This document shows positions 18,020 through 27,759 of a stretch of 64,000 nt of DNA, piece by piece; position 1 is the stretch's first letter, and each line of letters begins with the position of its first letter. The DNA lies in contig NZ_FNJI01000022.1 of assembly GCF_900104445.1 (NCBI RefSeq), positions 24,244 to 88,243 of the forward strand. The letters are read 5' to 3'. The stretch comes from Desulforhopalus singaporensis (lineage in GTDB: Bacteria > Desulfobacterota > Desulfobulbia > Desulfobulbales > Desulfocapsaceae). Position numbers and translations under genes: made by a program. Below the pieces are notes generated by a model. The model ran no database searches and had not been told where the DNA came from. It saw nothing but the letters and a program-made list of their open reading frames with translations.

Positions 18020-19414
18020 ATGCCCCAGACTTATCCGGAGTTCTTAGATTTTTCCCTGATAGCCCAGTTGAAGGGGGTTCGTTCCCCTGATGAACACCGG
18101 CTTGATGAAATTCTTGATAAAGCAACACTGCTGAACGGACTGAGCCTTGAGGATGCTGCCGTACTGCTTGCCGTACAAGATCCCCGACAGATCCAGCGGA
18201 TCATGACCACCGCAAAACAGGTCAAGCAGGCAATCTATGGCAACCGCATCGTTATTTTCGCTCCGTTGTATATCGGCAATCATTGTGTGAATAATTGTCT
18301 GTATTGCGGATTCCGCAAAGACAACAAGGTGCTGAAAAGGGCGAAGTTGACCCAGGACCAGGTCCATGAACAGACCAGCCGGATGCTCAACCAGGGGCAC
18401 AAGCGGATCGTTCTGCTGTTTGGTGAGGGGTACAACCTGTCCTATCTTGAACAGTCCATTAACACCATCTACAAGGTTCGTGAGGGGGCTTCCAATATCC
18501 GCAGGATCAATGTGGAGGTGGCTCCCCTGGATGTGGAGGGGTTTAGCCGTCTCAAACAATGCGATATCGGCACTTATATCTGTTTCCAGGAGACCTACGA
18601 TCCCGGTTTATACAAACACTATCACCCTTCAGGCCCCAAATCCGATTACCAATACCGTCTCTTTTGCATGCACCGGGCCATGGCGGCCGGCATTGACGAT
18701 GTGGGGATCGGGGCCCTTTTAGGTCTGGCGGACTATAAGCTGGAAGTTTTGTCCATGCTGCAGCACGCCAAGGCACTGGAAACTCATTTCGGGTGCGGGC
18801 CTCATACCATCAGCGTTCCCCGCATCGAACCGGCGGATGGCGCCCCCTTAAGCAGCAGGGTGCCTCATCTGGTGTCCGATGACGCCTTCCGCATTATCAT
18901 CGCGGTCCTGCGGCTGACCCTGCCCTATACCGGGATTATTCTCTCCACCCGTGAGAAGGTTGAACTCCGCCGGGAGCTGTTTCAATATGGGGTCAGCCAG
19001 ATCAGCGCCGGTTCGGCCACCTCCATCGGCGGGTACTCAGAGGACAATGCCCCGGATACCCAGGGAGGGAGTCAGTTCGCCCTGGGTGACTGCAGGCCTT
19101 TGGAGACCGTGATCCGAGACCTGATCCAGATGGAATTTATCCCCTCTTTCTGCACAGGGTGCTACCGCAGGGGTCGGGTGGGAAAGGACTTTATGGATCT
19201 AGCCAAACCCGGACTGATCAAATTATTCTGCCATCCCAACGGGATCATGTCTTTTGCCGAGTACCTGGAGGATTATGCCACTGCTGATACCCGGAAAAAA
19301 GGGTATGCCCTGATCGAAAAAATGCAGGCCAGGGAGCAGAATGACAAAATAAAAACCACTGTGGATAGTGGCATTACCCAGATTCAGGCGGGCAAAAGGG
19401 ATCTTTTTGTTTAG
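18020..19414 (+). CDS. hydG: [FeFe]-hydrogenase maturase HydG (tyrosine lyase)
   Basis: A radical-SAM enzyme that cleaves tyrosine to make the CO and CN ligands of the H-cluster. The SAM-cluster motif CVNNCLYC (CX3CX2C) follows GNRIVIFAPLYIGNH, typical of HydG. The C-terminal domain carries CTGCYRRGRVGKDFM, beginning the CX2C…C motif for the auxiliary cluster where the Fe(CO)2CN synthon forms. From ATG at 18020 the length is 464 residues; an in-frame GTG at 17972 would add 16 residues. Neither start has a good ribosome site. It heads hydG-hydE-aspA-like-hydF. Confidence 0.93.
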   Translation: MPQTYPEFLDFSLIAQLKGVRSPDEHRLDEILDKATLLNGLSLEDAAVLLAVQDPRQIQRIMTTAKQVKQAIYGNRIVIFAPLYIGNHCVNNCLYCGFRKDNKVLKRAKLTQDQVHEQTSRMLNQGHKRIVLLFGEGYNLSYLEQSINTIYKVREGASNIRRINVEVAPLDVEGFSRLKQCDIGTYICFQETYDPGLYKHYHPSGPKSDYQYRLFCMHRAMAAGIDDVGIGALLGLADYKLEVLSMLQHAKALETHFGCGPHTISVPRIEPADGAPLSSRVPHLVSDDAFRIIIAVLRLTLPYTGIILSTREKVELRRELFQYGVSQISAGSATSIGGYSEDNAPDTQGGSQFALGDCRPLETVIRDLIQMEFIPSFCTGCYRRGRVGKDFMDLAKPGLIKLFCHPNGIMSFAEYLEDYATADTRKKGYALIEKMQAREQNDKIKTTVDSGITQIQAGKRDLFV

Positions 19415-19423
19415 GACAAAATC

Positions 19424-20542
19424 ATGCCCTGCCTGAACACCTCGGATATGGCCCCAAGCGGTGCGCCACTCCCCAGGGAGCGACAATCTGTCCCCAGGGC
19501 CTGCACCGCGCAGGAAATTGAACGATTTTTTCGTTGCTGTTCCCTTTCGGATCTGGAAGGGGCGGCTCGTAAAGTCTGTGAGAGGGTCCATGGCCACGCC
19601 GTCTATCTGCGCGGGCTGATTGAATTCACTAATTACTGTACCTCCAACTGCCTCTATTGCGGGATCCGACGGGATAACCAGAAGGTGCGCAGGTTCCGAA
19701 TGGATGAGGGCCAGATCCTTGATGCCGTCCAACAGGGGCTGAGCATGGGATTTAAAACCTTTGTGCTCCAGGGAGGCGAAGACCCCCGGTGGACAGTGGA
19801 TCGGATCTGTCGTCTGGTAGAGTCCATTAAAGCAGCCACCCGAAACCGGGTCGCCGTCACCCTGAGCTGCGGAATGAAATCCGGGGACGGATACCGTAAG
19901 TTTGCAGACGCCGGCGCCGACCGGTACCTGCTTCGGTTTGAAACCAGCGATCCCGAACTTCACGTCCGGCTGCGTGACGGCCAGACCCTGGACCAGCGGC
20001 TGGAGGCGTTGGATCATATCCGGTCGGCCGGTTTCCAGGTGGGATCGGGATTTATGACAGGCCTGCCCGGGGAACTCCCCGAAACCCGGCTGGACAATAT
20101 CCTGCTTTGCCAGTCCCTTGGGTTGGATATGGTGGGGATTGGACCCTTTATTCCCCATCCGGACACGCCCCTGGCGGGTCAGTCCAGCCAGGGGATAGAG
20201 TTGGCATTGCAGGGCACGGCCCTTCTTCGCTTGGCCCTGCCCCTGGCCCATATCCCGGCCACCACGGCCGCTGGCTCAATTGTTCAAAACGGCAGGGAGC
20301 TGATGATTCTTCACGGCGCCAATGTGCTCATGCCCAATATGACCCCTGAGGCCTTTAAAAAATCATATCTGCTGTATCCTGGCAAAATCTGCATTGAAGA
20401 AAGCTGCGCCCGGTCCTTGGCAGACCTGAAGGAAAGCCTCTTCGACATCGGTCGCGCACTCAGTTTTGAAAGGGCGGATGCCGTCAAGCTCGCACATTGG
20501 CGGCATAGCCGCCATTTAACCAAAGGAGGCCTGTATGGATAA
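19424..20542 (+). CDS. hydE: [FeFe]-hydrogenase maturase HydE
   Basis: 372 residues, radical-SAM protein of the HydE/BioB group. The motif CTSNCLYC (CX3CX2C) follows LRGLIEFTNY, and GFQVGSGFMTGLPGE is the conserved HydE segment near the active site. HydE acts on the HydG product, an Fe(CO)2CN-cysteine species, on the way to the diiron subcluster. It starts 9 bases after hydG and overlaps the next gene by 8 bases, so translation is probably coupled. Confidence 0.93.
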   Translation: MPCLNTSDMAPSGAPLPRERQSVPRACTAQEIERFFRCCSLSDLEGAARKVCERVHGHAVYLRGLIEFTNYCTSNCLYCGIRRDNQKVRRFRMDEGQILDAVQQGLSMGFKTFVLQGGEDPRWTVDRICRLVESIKAATRNRVAVTLSCGMKSGDGYRKFADAGADRYLLRFETSDPELHVRLRDGQTLDQRLEALDHIRSAGFQVGSGFMTGLPGELPETRLDNILLCQSLGLDMVGIGPFIPHPDTPLAGQSSQGIELALQGTALLRLALPLAHIPATTAAGSIVQNGRELMILHGANVLMPNMTPEAFKKSYLLYPGKICIEESCARSLADLKESLFDIGRALSFERADAVKLAHWRHSRHLTKGGLYG

Positions 20543-21938
20543 GGCGGCAAAAGGCCAATATTATGGAGAGGAAACGGCCAAAGCCCTTGACCATCTGGGG
20601 CGCGAACAGACGCCCAGTGAGATGGTTAAAGCTTATGCTCTGGTGAAGCTGGCCGCTTTCAGGGCCCAGCAGGAGAGCTGCAACCTCTATCCCGGTGACT
20701 ATTTTCCTTTTCTGGAGCAGGTGACCCAGGGGGTGGCTGACGGGCAGTGGGATGACCAGTTTGTGCTTCCCCTGGCCCAGGGCGGGGCCGGTACAAGTCT
20801 GCACATGAACCTTTGTGAGGTGATTGCAGCTCTTGCCAATGAACAGTACCAGCACCGGTATCCGGACAAGGAGTTCCGGGCTCATCCAATTGAGGATCTG
20901 GCCCGGTTTCAATCCACCAATGACACATTTCCCACGGCCGTAATTCTGTTAACGTTTGAGTTTTTGGAAACAGTTGAATCCCGGATAATCGGGCTGCAGG
21001 AAGCGCTTGTGGCAAAGGAAAGAGAGTATGAAACCCAGATTCTTTGCGGCCGCACCCAGCTTCAGGACGCCCTGCCCATTACCCTGGGCCAGGTGTTCGG
21101 TGGTTGGGCCGGTCCTGTAGAACGGGACCGGTGGCGACTCCATAAATTAAAAGAGCGGTTGCGTACCGTGCCCCTGGGCGGTACCGCCATAGGTACTGGG
21201 TATTCCGCCCCCAGGGACTATGTGTTTGCTGCTGAGCGGCATCTGCGGAATATCACGGGATATCCCCTCTGCCGAAGCCAGAATTTATGCGATCAGGTGG
21301 CTCACTCGGACAGCCTCGCGGAAACCGCCAGGGGGATGGCTCTCTGTGCGGATAATTTATTCAAGTTTTCATCGGATCTGCTGCTCTATGCCTCCGGCTT
21401 CTTGAATGAAATCCGTCACAAGGAGCTGCAGTACGGCTCCACCATCATGCCGGTAAAGAGCAATCCGGTTCGCCTTGAGTTGATCCGGGGACTTTCCATG
21501 GAGTGTGCTTCCGCAGGGCAACTGATCTGTGACTATGTGAAAACCGGGCAACTGCAGCTCAACGCCAATCTGCCTTTTATCTCCGACCAGATGATACGGC
21601 TGTCCACCCGCCTGATCCGGGCTCTGGATACGGCCATAACAACTGTAAACGAGGGTCTTGTTCCCGACGTAAACCGGATGGAGGCCAACCTGGCCAAGAG
21701 TCCTGCCATTTTAAACAGTCTCAGGGAGGTACTGGGATATGCCCGGGTCAAGCAGCTTGCTCCCGAGATCAGTAAAGCGGCTCCCCGGAATTTAGCGGAC
21801 CTGAAACTGTGGCTTGAAGCCCACACCGAGCTGACACGGCCTTTTCTGGACCAATGGGCCTCTCCCTTGAGCTTGACCGCCATGGGAGGGGGCGAGACCG
21901 AAGCAGCAAACAATATAACTAACAGAAAGAACAAATGA
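20535..21938 (+). CDS. Aspartase/fumarase-superfamily lyase in the hyd maturation operon
   Basis: 467 residues. The superfamily signature is present as GSTIMPVKSNP (usual GSSxMPxKxNP), and two other conserved regions are visible (GGAGTSLHMNLCEVIA and GRTQLQDALPITLGQ, with the GTAIGTG turn). It most resembles aspartate ammonia-lyase, which makes fumarate and ammonium from aspartate. Its place between hydE and hydF, with overlapping ends on both sides, strongly ties it to H-cluster assembly. Supplying ammonium for the bridging dithiomethylamine nitrogen is a reasonable inference. Confidence 0.88.
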   Translation: MDKAAKGQYYGEETAKALDHLGREQTPSEMVKAYALVKLAAFRAQQESCNLYPGDYFPFLEQVTQGVADGQWDDQFVLPLAQGGAGTSLHMNLCEVIAALANEQYQHRYPDKEFRAHPIEDLARFQSTNDTFPTAVILLTFEFLETVESRIIGLQEALVAKEREYETQILCGRTQLQDALPITLGQVFGGWAGPVERDRWRLHKLKERLRTVPLGGTAIGTGYSAPRDYVFAAERHLRNITGYPLCRSQNLCDQVAHSDSLAETARGMALCADNLFKFSSDLLLYASGFLNEIRHKELQYGSTIMPVKSNPVRLELIRGLSMECASAGQLICDYVKTGQLQLNANLPFISDQMIRLSTRLIRALDTAITTVNEGLVPDVNRMEANLAKSPAILNSLREVLGYARVKQLAPEISKAAPRNLADLKLWLEAHTELTRPFLDQWASPLSLTAMGGGETEAANNITNRKNK

Positions 21939-23149
21939 AACTTACCACCCCCCTGGCGGAGTTGAACAAAATTGTCATTGCCGGTATCCGCAATGCAGGC
22001 AAGTCGTCACTGCTGAACAATCTTTTTCAGAAGGATGTGGCCATTGCCTCCGACACTCCCGGAACAACCACCGATCCTGTGACCCGGAAAATTGAGCTGG
22101 GCAGGATCGGAATGTGCGCCGTCACCGATACGGCCGGAATCGATGACGATGGCGCTTTGGGGGAAAAACGGATTGCAAAGGCCAGGGAGCAGATGATCTC
22201 TTCCCACATGATCCTTTTTGCCAGTCCCGGGCATCTGCCGCTTACCTCCCATGAACGGGAACTGCGTGATTGGCTGGATTCCCGGAACCTGCCATGGCTT
22301 GGTATTCTGACGTTTGCAGACCGACCGGTTGATCCGGAAAAAAAAGAATTTTTCCCCGAGTCAAAACAGGTGGTTCAGAACAATCTCGACCCGGCGTCCG
22401 CCCGGCAGCTGGTAAAAGCCATTGAAGAGTTTGACCGGCAGCTGGAAAAAGAGATCAGTCCGGTTCACGGTCTGGTCTCCGAGCAGGAACTGGTGCTTCT
22501 GGTGACTCCCCAGGACCTCGCAGCCCCCAAGGGCAGGCTCATCCTGCCCCAGGTGGAAACCATAAGGGATATCCTGGACCGGGACTGTGCCGCCCTGATT
22601 ATCAAAGAACGGGAACTTTATAGTTTTTATCATCGCCTGGGTATGCGTCCCTCCCTGGTGATCACGGACAGCCAGGCCTTTCACAAGGTGGCCGCGGATA
22701 TTCCCGAGGACCAGCCGCTGACGTCATTTTCCCTGCTCTTTGCCCGCAAAAAGGCTGACCTTGCCTGGTTTATCAAGAGCCTTTCAGCTCTGGATAATAT
22801 TAAGGACAAGGGGCAGATCCTGGTGATGGAAGCCTGTTCCCACCACTGCCAGGCCGATGATCTTGCCCGGGTGAAAATCCCCCGGCTGTTTCGGCAACTG
22901 GTGGGAGCAAGGGTTAAATTTACCTATGCCAGACAATTGCCTAAAGATCCAAGAAATATCGATCTGGTCATTCACTGCGGAGGGTGCATGATCACCAGGC
23001 GGGTGATGATGAACCGCCTTGAATTTTTCAAAACCCACGGCATTCCAATGCTTAACTTCGGCCTTTTTTTGGCGTGGGCGAACGGGCTTTTGCCTCGGGC
23101 ACTGGAACCCTTTGACGAGCTGGCGCCACTTTATTCGGATTTGAACTGA
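21935..23149 (+). CDS. hydF: [FeFe]-hydrogenase maturation GTPase HydF
   Basis: 404 residues. N-terminal GTPase: P-loop GIRNAGKSSLLNNLF, switch DTPGTTTDPV, and DTAGIDDD as the G3 region. Middle dimerisation domain, then the cluster domain with CSHHC near residue 305 and HCGGC about 46 residues later, which bind the [4Fe-4S] cluster. HydF is the scaffold that carries the 2Fe precursor to HydA. ATG at 21935 overlaps the lyase stop (ATGA). Confidence 0.94.
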   Translation: MKLTTPLAELNKIVIAGIRNAGKSSLLNNLFQKDVAIASDTPGTTTDPVTRKIELGRIGMCAVTDTAGIDDDGALGEKRIAKAREQMISSHMILFASPGHLPLTSHERELRDWLDSRNLPWLGILTFADRPVDPEKKEFFPESKQVVQNNLDPASARQLVKAIEEFDRQLEKEISPVHGLVSEQELVLLVTPQDLAAPKGRLILPQVETIRDILDRDCAALIIKERELYSFYHRLGMRPSLVITDSQAFHKVAADIPEDQPLTSFSLLFARKKADLAWFIKSLSALDNIKDKGQILVMEACSHHCQADDLARVKIPRLFRQLVGARVKFTYARQLPKDPRNIDLVIHCGGCMITRRVMMNRLEFFKTHGIPMLNFGLFLAWANGLLPRALEPFDELAPLYSDLN

Positions 23150-23299
23150 CGTGGCTGTTTATACCCTCAACTGTAAACAAGATACCCAGGGCTCGCTATT
23201 CCGGGTCCGGAAAAAGATATACGTGTAAGTGTAAGTGATTAGGGGGGAGGTTATTAGCGGGTAGTAACAGAGCAATAGTAGGAATAAAGGGAGAAAAAA

Positions 23300-23830
23300 A
23301 TGGAATTATTAGATCCTGCCAAGCAAAAAAGAGTCTTTCCTGACGAGATGTACGAGAAACTCAACGGGTTCGTCGATGATCTGGACATTGATCCTGCTGA
23401 CCCCAGGAAAAAAGGTAACCTGATTCAGGTCCTGCGCAAGGGGCAGCAGATTTTCGGATATCTGCCAAGGGAACTGCAGGAGTATGTCGCCGTCCGTCTT
23501 GGAATTCATCATGCCGAGGTGTCCGGCGTGGTCAGTTTTTACAACTTTTTCACCACCACCCCTAAGGGGGAGTTTACAATCAGTGTCTGCATGGGCACCG
23601 CCTGTTATGTGAATGGGGCTGATAAGATTCTCAGTCAGTTTGAGCGGATTTTGGGAATCAAATCCGGAGAGGTGACCGAGGATCGGAAATTTTCCATCGA
23701 CAGCCTGCGCTGTGTCGGGGCCTGTAGCCTTGCCCCGGTGGTTACGATAAATGACAAAGTTTATGGACGGGTGGCTCCCCAGGATGTGGAGAAAATCATC
23801 GAAGACTGTCTTGTACAAGAAGAAGCTTAA
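23300..23830 (+). CDS. hydC: NADH-linked [FeFe]-hydrogenase subunit HydC (NuoE-like)
   Basis: 176 residues, thioredoxin-fold [2Fe-2S] protein. Ligands are CMGTAC near residue 97 and CVGAC near 138 (CX4C…CX3C), as in NuoE/HndA. It passes electrons between the diaphorase subunit and the hydrogenase. A ribosome site (AAGGGAG) precedes the ATG. It is the first gene of hydC-hydB-hydA, 150 bases after hydF, and may be transcribed with the maturases. Confidence 0.92.
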   Translation: MELLDPAKQKRVFPDEMYEKLNGFVDDLDIDPADPRKKGNLIQVLRKGQQIFGYLPRELQEYVAVRLGIHHAEVSGVVSFYNFFTTTPKGEFTISVCMGTACYVNGADKILSQFERILGIKSGEVTEDRKFSIDSLRCVGACSLAPVVTINDKVYGRVAPQDVEKIIEDCLVQEEA

Positions 23831-23842
23831 GGGGGAGCGAAG

Positions 23843-25723
23843 ATGGAAAAAATTAAAACGTATCAGGAATTGACTGAGACCCATGACAAGGTAAAATCGC
23901 TTCTGGATCCCCGCATCCTCCTGGATAGATACCAAGGCAAAAAACGGGAGATCTTGGTCTGCGGCGACACCGGCTGCCAGGCGTCGGATAGCCAGAAGAT
24001 CGTGACCCGTCTCAATGAACTCATCTTGGCAAACAATCTTGAAGATACCGTCTCCGCAAAAATTACCGGATGTTTCGGCTTTTGTGAAAAAGGCCCCATC
24101 GTCAAGGTGTTTCCCGATGATGTCTTTTATACCCAGGTGACTCCTGAAGATGCTGATGCAATCGTTGAAAATCATATTATCAATAATCGGGTTATCCAGC
24201 GCCTGCTTTTCGTGCATCCGGAAACAAACCAGAGGATTGTCCCGGAAAAGGAGATACCTTTCTATCAAAAGCAGAAGCGGGTGGCTTTGAGAAACTGCGG
24301 GCTTATTGATCCGGATAATATCTATGAATATATTGCCAATGACGGGTATATGGCTTTGGGCAAAGTTCTCAACGATATGCAGTCCCAGGACGTGATAAAT
24401 GAGATTAAGGCCGCAGGTCTTAGGGGGCGGGGCGGCGGCGGATTCCCCACCGGCTTGAAATGGGAGGGTGCCCTTAAAAACGAAAGTGATGAAAAATTTA
24501 TCATCTGTAACGCCGATGAAGGGGACCCCGGCGCCTTTATGGATCGGTCCATCATGGAGGGTGATCCACACAGTGTGCTTGAAGCCATGACCATAGCAGG
24601 GTACGCCATCCAGTCCAATAAAGGGTACATCTACATCCGGGCGGAATACCCCTCCTGTATCGCCAGATTGAAAAAAGCCATTACCCAGGGAGAAGAGATC
24701 GGATTTCTGGGGGACAATATTCTCGGCTCCGGATTTGATTTTACCATTGAACTCAAGTACGGGGCAGGGGCCTTTATCTGCGGCGAGGAAACCGCCCTGA
24801 TCCACTCCATTGAAGGTCGGCGAGGTGAGCCGACCACCAAGCCGCCCTTTCCTTCGGACAGCGGCCTGTGGGGCAAGCCCACCTGTGTGAACAACGTGGA
24901 AACCTATGCCAATGTCTGCCCCATCATCAACAAAGGCGCCGACTGGTATGCCGGTATCGGGACCGAAACTTCCAAGGGCACAAAGGTCTTTGCCCTGGCC
25001 GGCCAGATTAATAATACCGGTCTGGTGGAAGTGCCCATGGGCATCACCCTCCAGGAGATCGTCTATGATATCGGGGGTGGTATTCAGGATAACCGCAGGT
25101 TTAAAGCCGTGCAGACCGGAGGTCCGTCGGGCGGATGTATCACCAGGGCAAACCTTGAAACCCCTATTGACTACGATTCACTTGCAGCCATCGGCTCCAT
25201 GATGGGCTCCGGAGGTATGATTGTCCTGAGCGAGAAGGACTGTATAGTGAACATCGCCAAGTTCTATCTGGAGTTCACCGTCGAGGAGTCTTGCGGCAAA
25301 TGCACCCCCTGCCGGGTGGGCAACAAGCGGCTCCTTGAAATCCTGGAAAAGATCACCCAGGGCAGGGGAACCATGGAAGACATTGAAACCCTGAAAACCC
25401 TTTCGGAAATCATCAAAGACACCTCGCTTTGCGGCCTGGGCCAGACGACCCCCAACCCGGTTCTCAGCACCCTCAAATACTTTGAGGATGAATACATTAC
25501 CCATGTCCGGGATAGAAAATGCCCGGCCGGTGTGTGTCAGAAGCTGATCACCTATGAGATCGTAGCCGAAAAATGCAAGGGATGTACCGCCTGCTCCAGG
25601 CTCTGTCCGGTGGGTTGTATTTCCGGGGCTGTGAAAGAAGCGCATGTCATCGATCAGGAACTCTGCATCAAATGCGGTGTTTGCTTTGACAAGTGTAAAT
25701 TTACCGCCATCATAAGAAATTAA
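23843..25723 (+). CDS. hydB: NADH-linked [FeFe]-hydrogenase subunit HydB (NuoF-like)
   Basis: 626 residues with three parts. The N-terminal thioredoxin-like [2Fe-2S] domain has CGDTGC and CFGFC. The NuoF core binds FMN and NAD(H) (GLRGRGGGGFPTGLKW, NADEGDPGAFMDR, GAGAYI-like AGAFICGEETALI) and ends with the ESCGKCTPCR cluster loop. A C-terminal 2[4Fe-4S] ferredoxin has CKGCTACSRLC and CIKCGVCFDKC. This is the flavin subunit where NAD(H) and ferredoxin meet in electron-bifurcating hydrogenases. The extra N- and C-terminal domains are usual for HydB/HndC. Confidence 0.94.
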   Translation: MEKIKTYQELTETHDKVKSLLDPRILLDRYQGKKREILVCGDTGCQASDSQKIVTRLNELILANNLEDTVSAKITGCFGFCEKGPIVKVFPDDVFYTQVTPEDADAIVENHIINNRVIQRLLFVHPETNQRIVPEKEIPFYQKQKRVALRNCGLIDPDNIYEYIANDGYMALGKVLNDMQSQDVINEIKAAGLRGRGGGGFPTGLKWEGALKNESDEKFIICNADEGDPGAFMDRSIMEGDPHSVLEAMTIAGYAIQSNKGYIYIRAEYPSCIARLKKAITQGEEIGFLGDNILGSGFDFTIELKYGAGAFICGEETALIHSIEGRRGEPTTKPPFPSDSGLWGKPTCVNNVETYANVCPIINKGADWYAGIGTETSKGTKVFALAGQINNTGLVEVPMGITLQEIVYDIGGGIQDNRRFKAVQTGGPSGGCITRANLETPIDYDSLAAIGSMMGSGGMIVLSEKDCIVNIAKFYLEFTVEESCGKCTPCRVGNKRLLEILEKITQGRGTMEDIETLKTLSEIIKDTSLCGLGQTTPNPVLSTLKYFEDEYITHVRDRKCPAGVCQKLITYEIVAEKCKGCTACSRLCPVGCISGAVKEAHVIDQELCIKCGVCFDKCKFTAIIRN

Positions 25724-25738
25724 GAAAGGGACGAATCA

Positions 25739-27490
25739 ATGAGCGTTGCCAATATTATCATAAATGACAAGAAGATTATCGTCGAAAGCGGCACCACCAT
25801 ATTGGAAGCTGCGCAAAAACTGCACATCAAGATTCCCACTCTCTGTCATCTTGATCTCCACGATATCAAGATGGTTAACAGAACCGCTTCCTGCCGGATC
25901 TGCGTGGTGGAGGTGGAGGGGCGCAGAAACCTGGCGCCGGCCTGCGCCACCCCGGTATTCGACGGCATGGTCGTCAAGACCAACACCATGCGGGCCATCC
26001 AGGCCCGGCGGACCGTACTGGAACTGATCCTGTCCGACCATCCCTTCAACTGCCTGAGCTGTGCCAAGTCAACGGACTGCGAACTGCAGGTTCTGGCCAA
26101 TGAGTTCGGCATCGATACTCGGCCCTACCAGGGCGCTGCTTCCCATTACCCCCTGGATATCTCCAACAAGGCAATCCGCAGGGATCTGAACAAATGCATC
26201 ATGTGTCGCCGCTGCGAAACCATGTGTAACGAGGTTCAGACCGTGGGCGTGCTCACCGGGTACCAGCGCGGATTCGAGGCCGTGGTGGCACCTGCGGATA
26301 TGCAGCCATTGTCAGAGTCAACCTGCGTATACTGCGGCCAGTGCGTGTCTGTCTGCCCCACGGGGGCTCTGACCGAACAGACGGCGCGGCCGGAAATCTG
26401 GAATGCCCTGTTTGATCCGGATAAATATGTGATTGCCCAGACCGCGCCAGCCATCCGGGCGGCCATTGGCGAAGAGTTTGGTATGGCGCCGGGAGAGGCG
26501 GTTACCGGCAAGCTCGTGGCGGCTTTAAATAATCTTGGGTTTGACGATGTGTTCGATACGGATTTTGCCGCCGACTTGACCATCATGGAGGAGGCCAATG
26601 AAATAGTTGAGCGGGTGACCAGACAGGAAAATCTGCCCATCCTGACCTCCTGCTGTCCAGGGTGGATCAATTTCCTGGAATACCAGTTCCCGGACCTGTC
26701 CCATATCCCCTCCACTTGTAAATCGCCCCAGCAGATGATGGGGGCTATTGTTAAATCCTATTATGCTGAAAAACTGGGCAAAAAACCCGAAGACATTGTC
26801 CTGGTCTCTGTCATGCCCTGCCTGGCGAAAAAATATGAGGCTGCCCGGCCTGAATTTGCTCCTCAGGGCGTACCCGATGTGGACCATGTGGTCAGCACCC
26901 GGGGACTTGCCAAGATGATCAAAGAGGCGGGTATCGACCTGGCTACCCTTGAGGACGAGGATTTTGACCATCCCCTGGGCGAATCCACCGGCGCAGGCGT
27001 GATTTTTGGCGTATCGGGGGGGGTGATGGAAGCGGCCTTGAGAACCGCCTATGAAACAGTTACCGGCAAACAGCTGGCTAAACTGGAATTCAAGCAGGTC
27101 AGGGGACTGGAAGCAATCAAGACCACTACCGTGAACCTGGACGGAACAATCCTTCGCCTGGCCATCACCTCGGGTCTGGGGGCTGCCAGGACCGTGCTGG
27201 AGCAGATCCGCAACAATGAGGTCCAATATGATATCATTGAAATCATGGCCTGTCCGGGCGGGTGTATCAATGGCGGCGGCCAGCCTTCCATTCATGGAGA
27301 TTTTAGCCTGATAGAAAAGCGGCGTCAGGCCCTTTACAGTGAAGATGAAGGCAAGGCGTTGCGTAAATCCCACCTGAATCCGTCCATCCAGAAACTGTAT
27401 GAGGAATTTCTGGGTCAACCCGGGAGTGAGAAAGCCCACAGGCTTCTGCACACCCATTATTTCCCCAATAAGGATTACTCAGAAGAATAG
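25739..27490 (+). CDS. hydA: [FeFe]-hydrogenase catalytic subunit HydA (group A, trimeric type)
   Basis: 583 residues. Order: [2Fe-2S] plant-type domain (CRICVVEV), HPFNCLSCAKSTDC His/Cys cluster, 2[4Fe-4S] ferredoxin (CIMCRRCETMC, CVYCGQCVSVC), then the H-cluster domain with all three signatures: TSCCPGW (C305, C306), MPCLAKKYE (C361) and MACPGGCINGGGQP (C505, C509). The set of ligands is complete, so the enzyme should be active. The accessory clusters and partner genes place it with the NAD/ferredoxin-coupled HydABC/Hnd enzymes, which can work in H2 production or uptake. Confidence 0.95.
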   Translation: MSVANIIINDKKIIVESGTTILEAAQKLHIKIPTLCHLDLHDIKMVNRTASCRICVVEVEGRRNLAPACATPVFDGMVVKTNTMRAIQARRTVLELILSDHPFNCLSCAKSTDCELQVLANEFGIDTRPYQGAASHYPLDISNKAIRRDLNKCIMCRRCETMCNEVQTVGVLTGYQRGFEAVVAPADMQPLSESTCVYCGQCVSVCPTGALTEQTARPEIWNALFDPDKYVIAQTAPAIRAAIGEEFGMAPGEAVTGKLVAALNNLGFDDVFDTDFAADLTIMEEANEIVERVTRQENLPILTSCCPGWINFLEYQFPDLSHIPSTCKSPQQMMGAIVKSYYAEKLGKKPEDIVLVSVMPCLAKKYEAARPEFAPQGVPDVDHVVSTRGLAKMIKEAGIDLATLEDEDFDHPLGESTGAGVIFGVSGGVMEAALRTAYETVTGKQLAKLEFKQVRGLEAIKTTTVNLDGTILRLAITSGLGAARTVLEQIRNNEVQYDIIEIMACPGGCINGGGQPSIHGDFSLIEKRRQALYSEDEGKALRKSHLNPSIQKLYEEFLGQPGSEKAHRLLHTHYFPNKDYSEE

Positions 27491-27516
27491 CCTAAGTTTC
27501 CCACGGCGCCTGCATG

Positions 27517-27544
27517 GCCATCCCGGTGTTTACGCCGGGATGGC
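27517..27544 (+). terminator. Strong hairpin after hydA
   Basis: GCCATCCCGG and CCGGGATGGC form a perfect 10-bp stem with an 8-base loop, 26 bases after the hydA stop. There is no run of T after it, so it may slow exonucleases or act with Rho. Confidence 0.55.
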
Positions 27545-27759
27545 TGCTGTTCCTGGCTAATGATCGGTGCGTGACTCTGCCCTCCCTCCAAAAAAAGATT
27601 GTTTCTTCGTTCAATCTATGCTTCATTCCTAGTGTGTATGATAGCGGGAAATTGCCTAGGGCTAGTGAAAATTAAGGATAAAAATTCTTATTATCGCTAA
27701 CCGGGCAAGCGTATTTACCGCACATCAGTTGTATTGTTGTATCCAAAGGAGGGAGTGCT

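Noticed and set aside
23309..24805. 498-residue open frame on the minus strand
   Set aside because: It lies fully antisense to hydC and hydB, which have complete cluster motifs. Its translation shows no family signature, and it has no ribosome site context.
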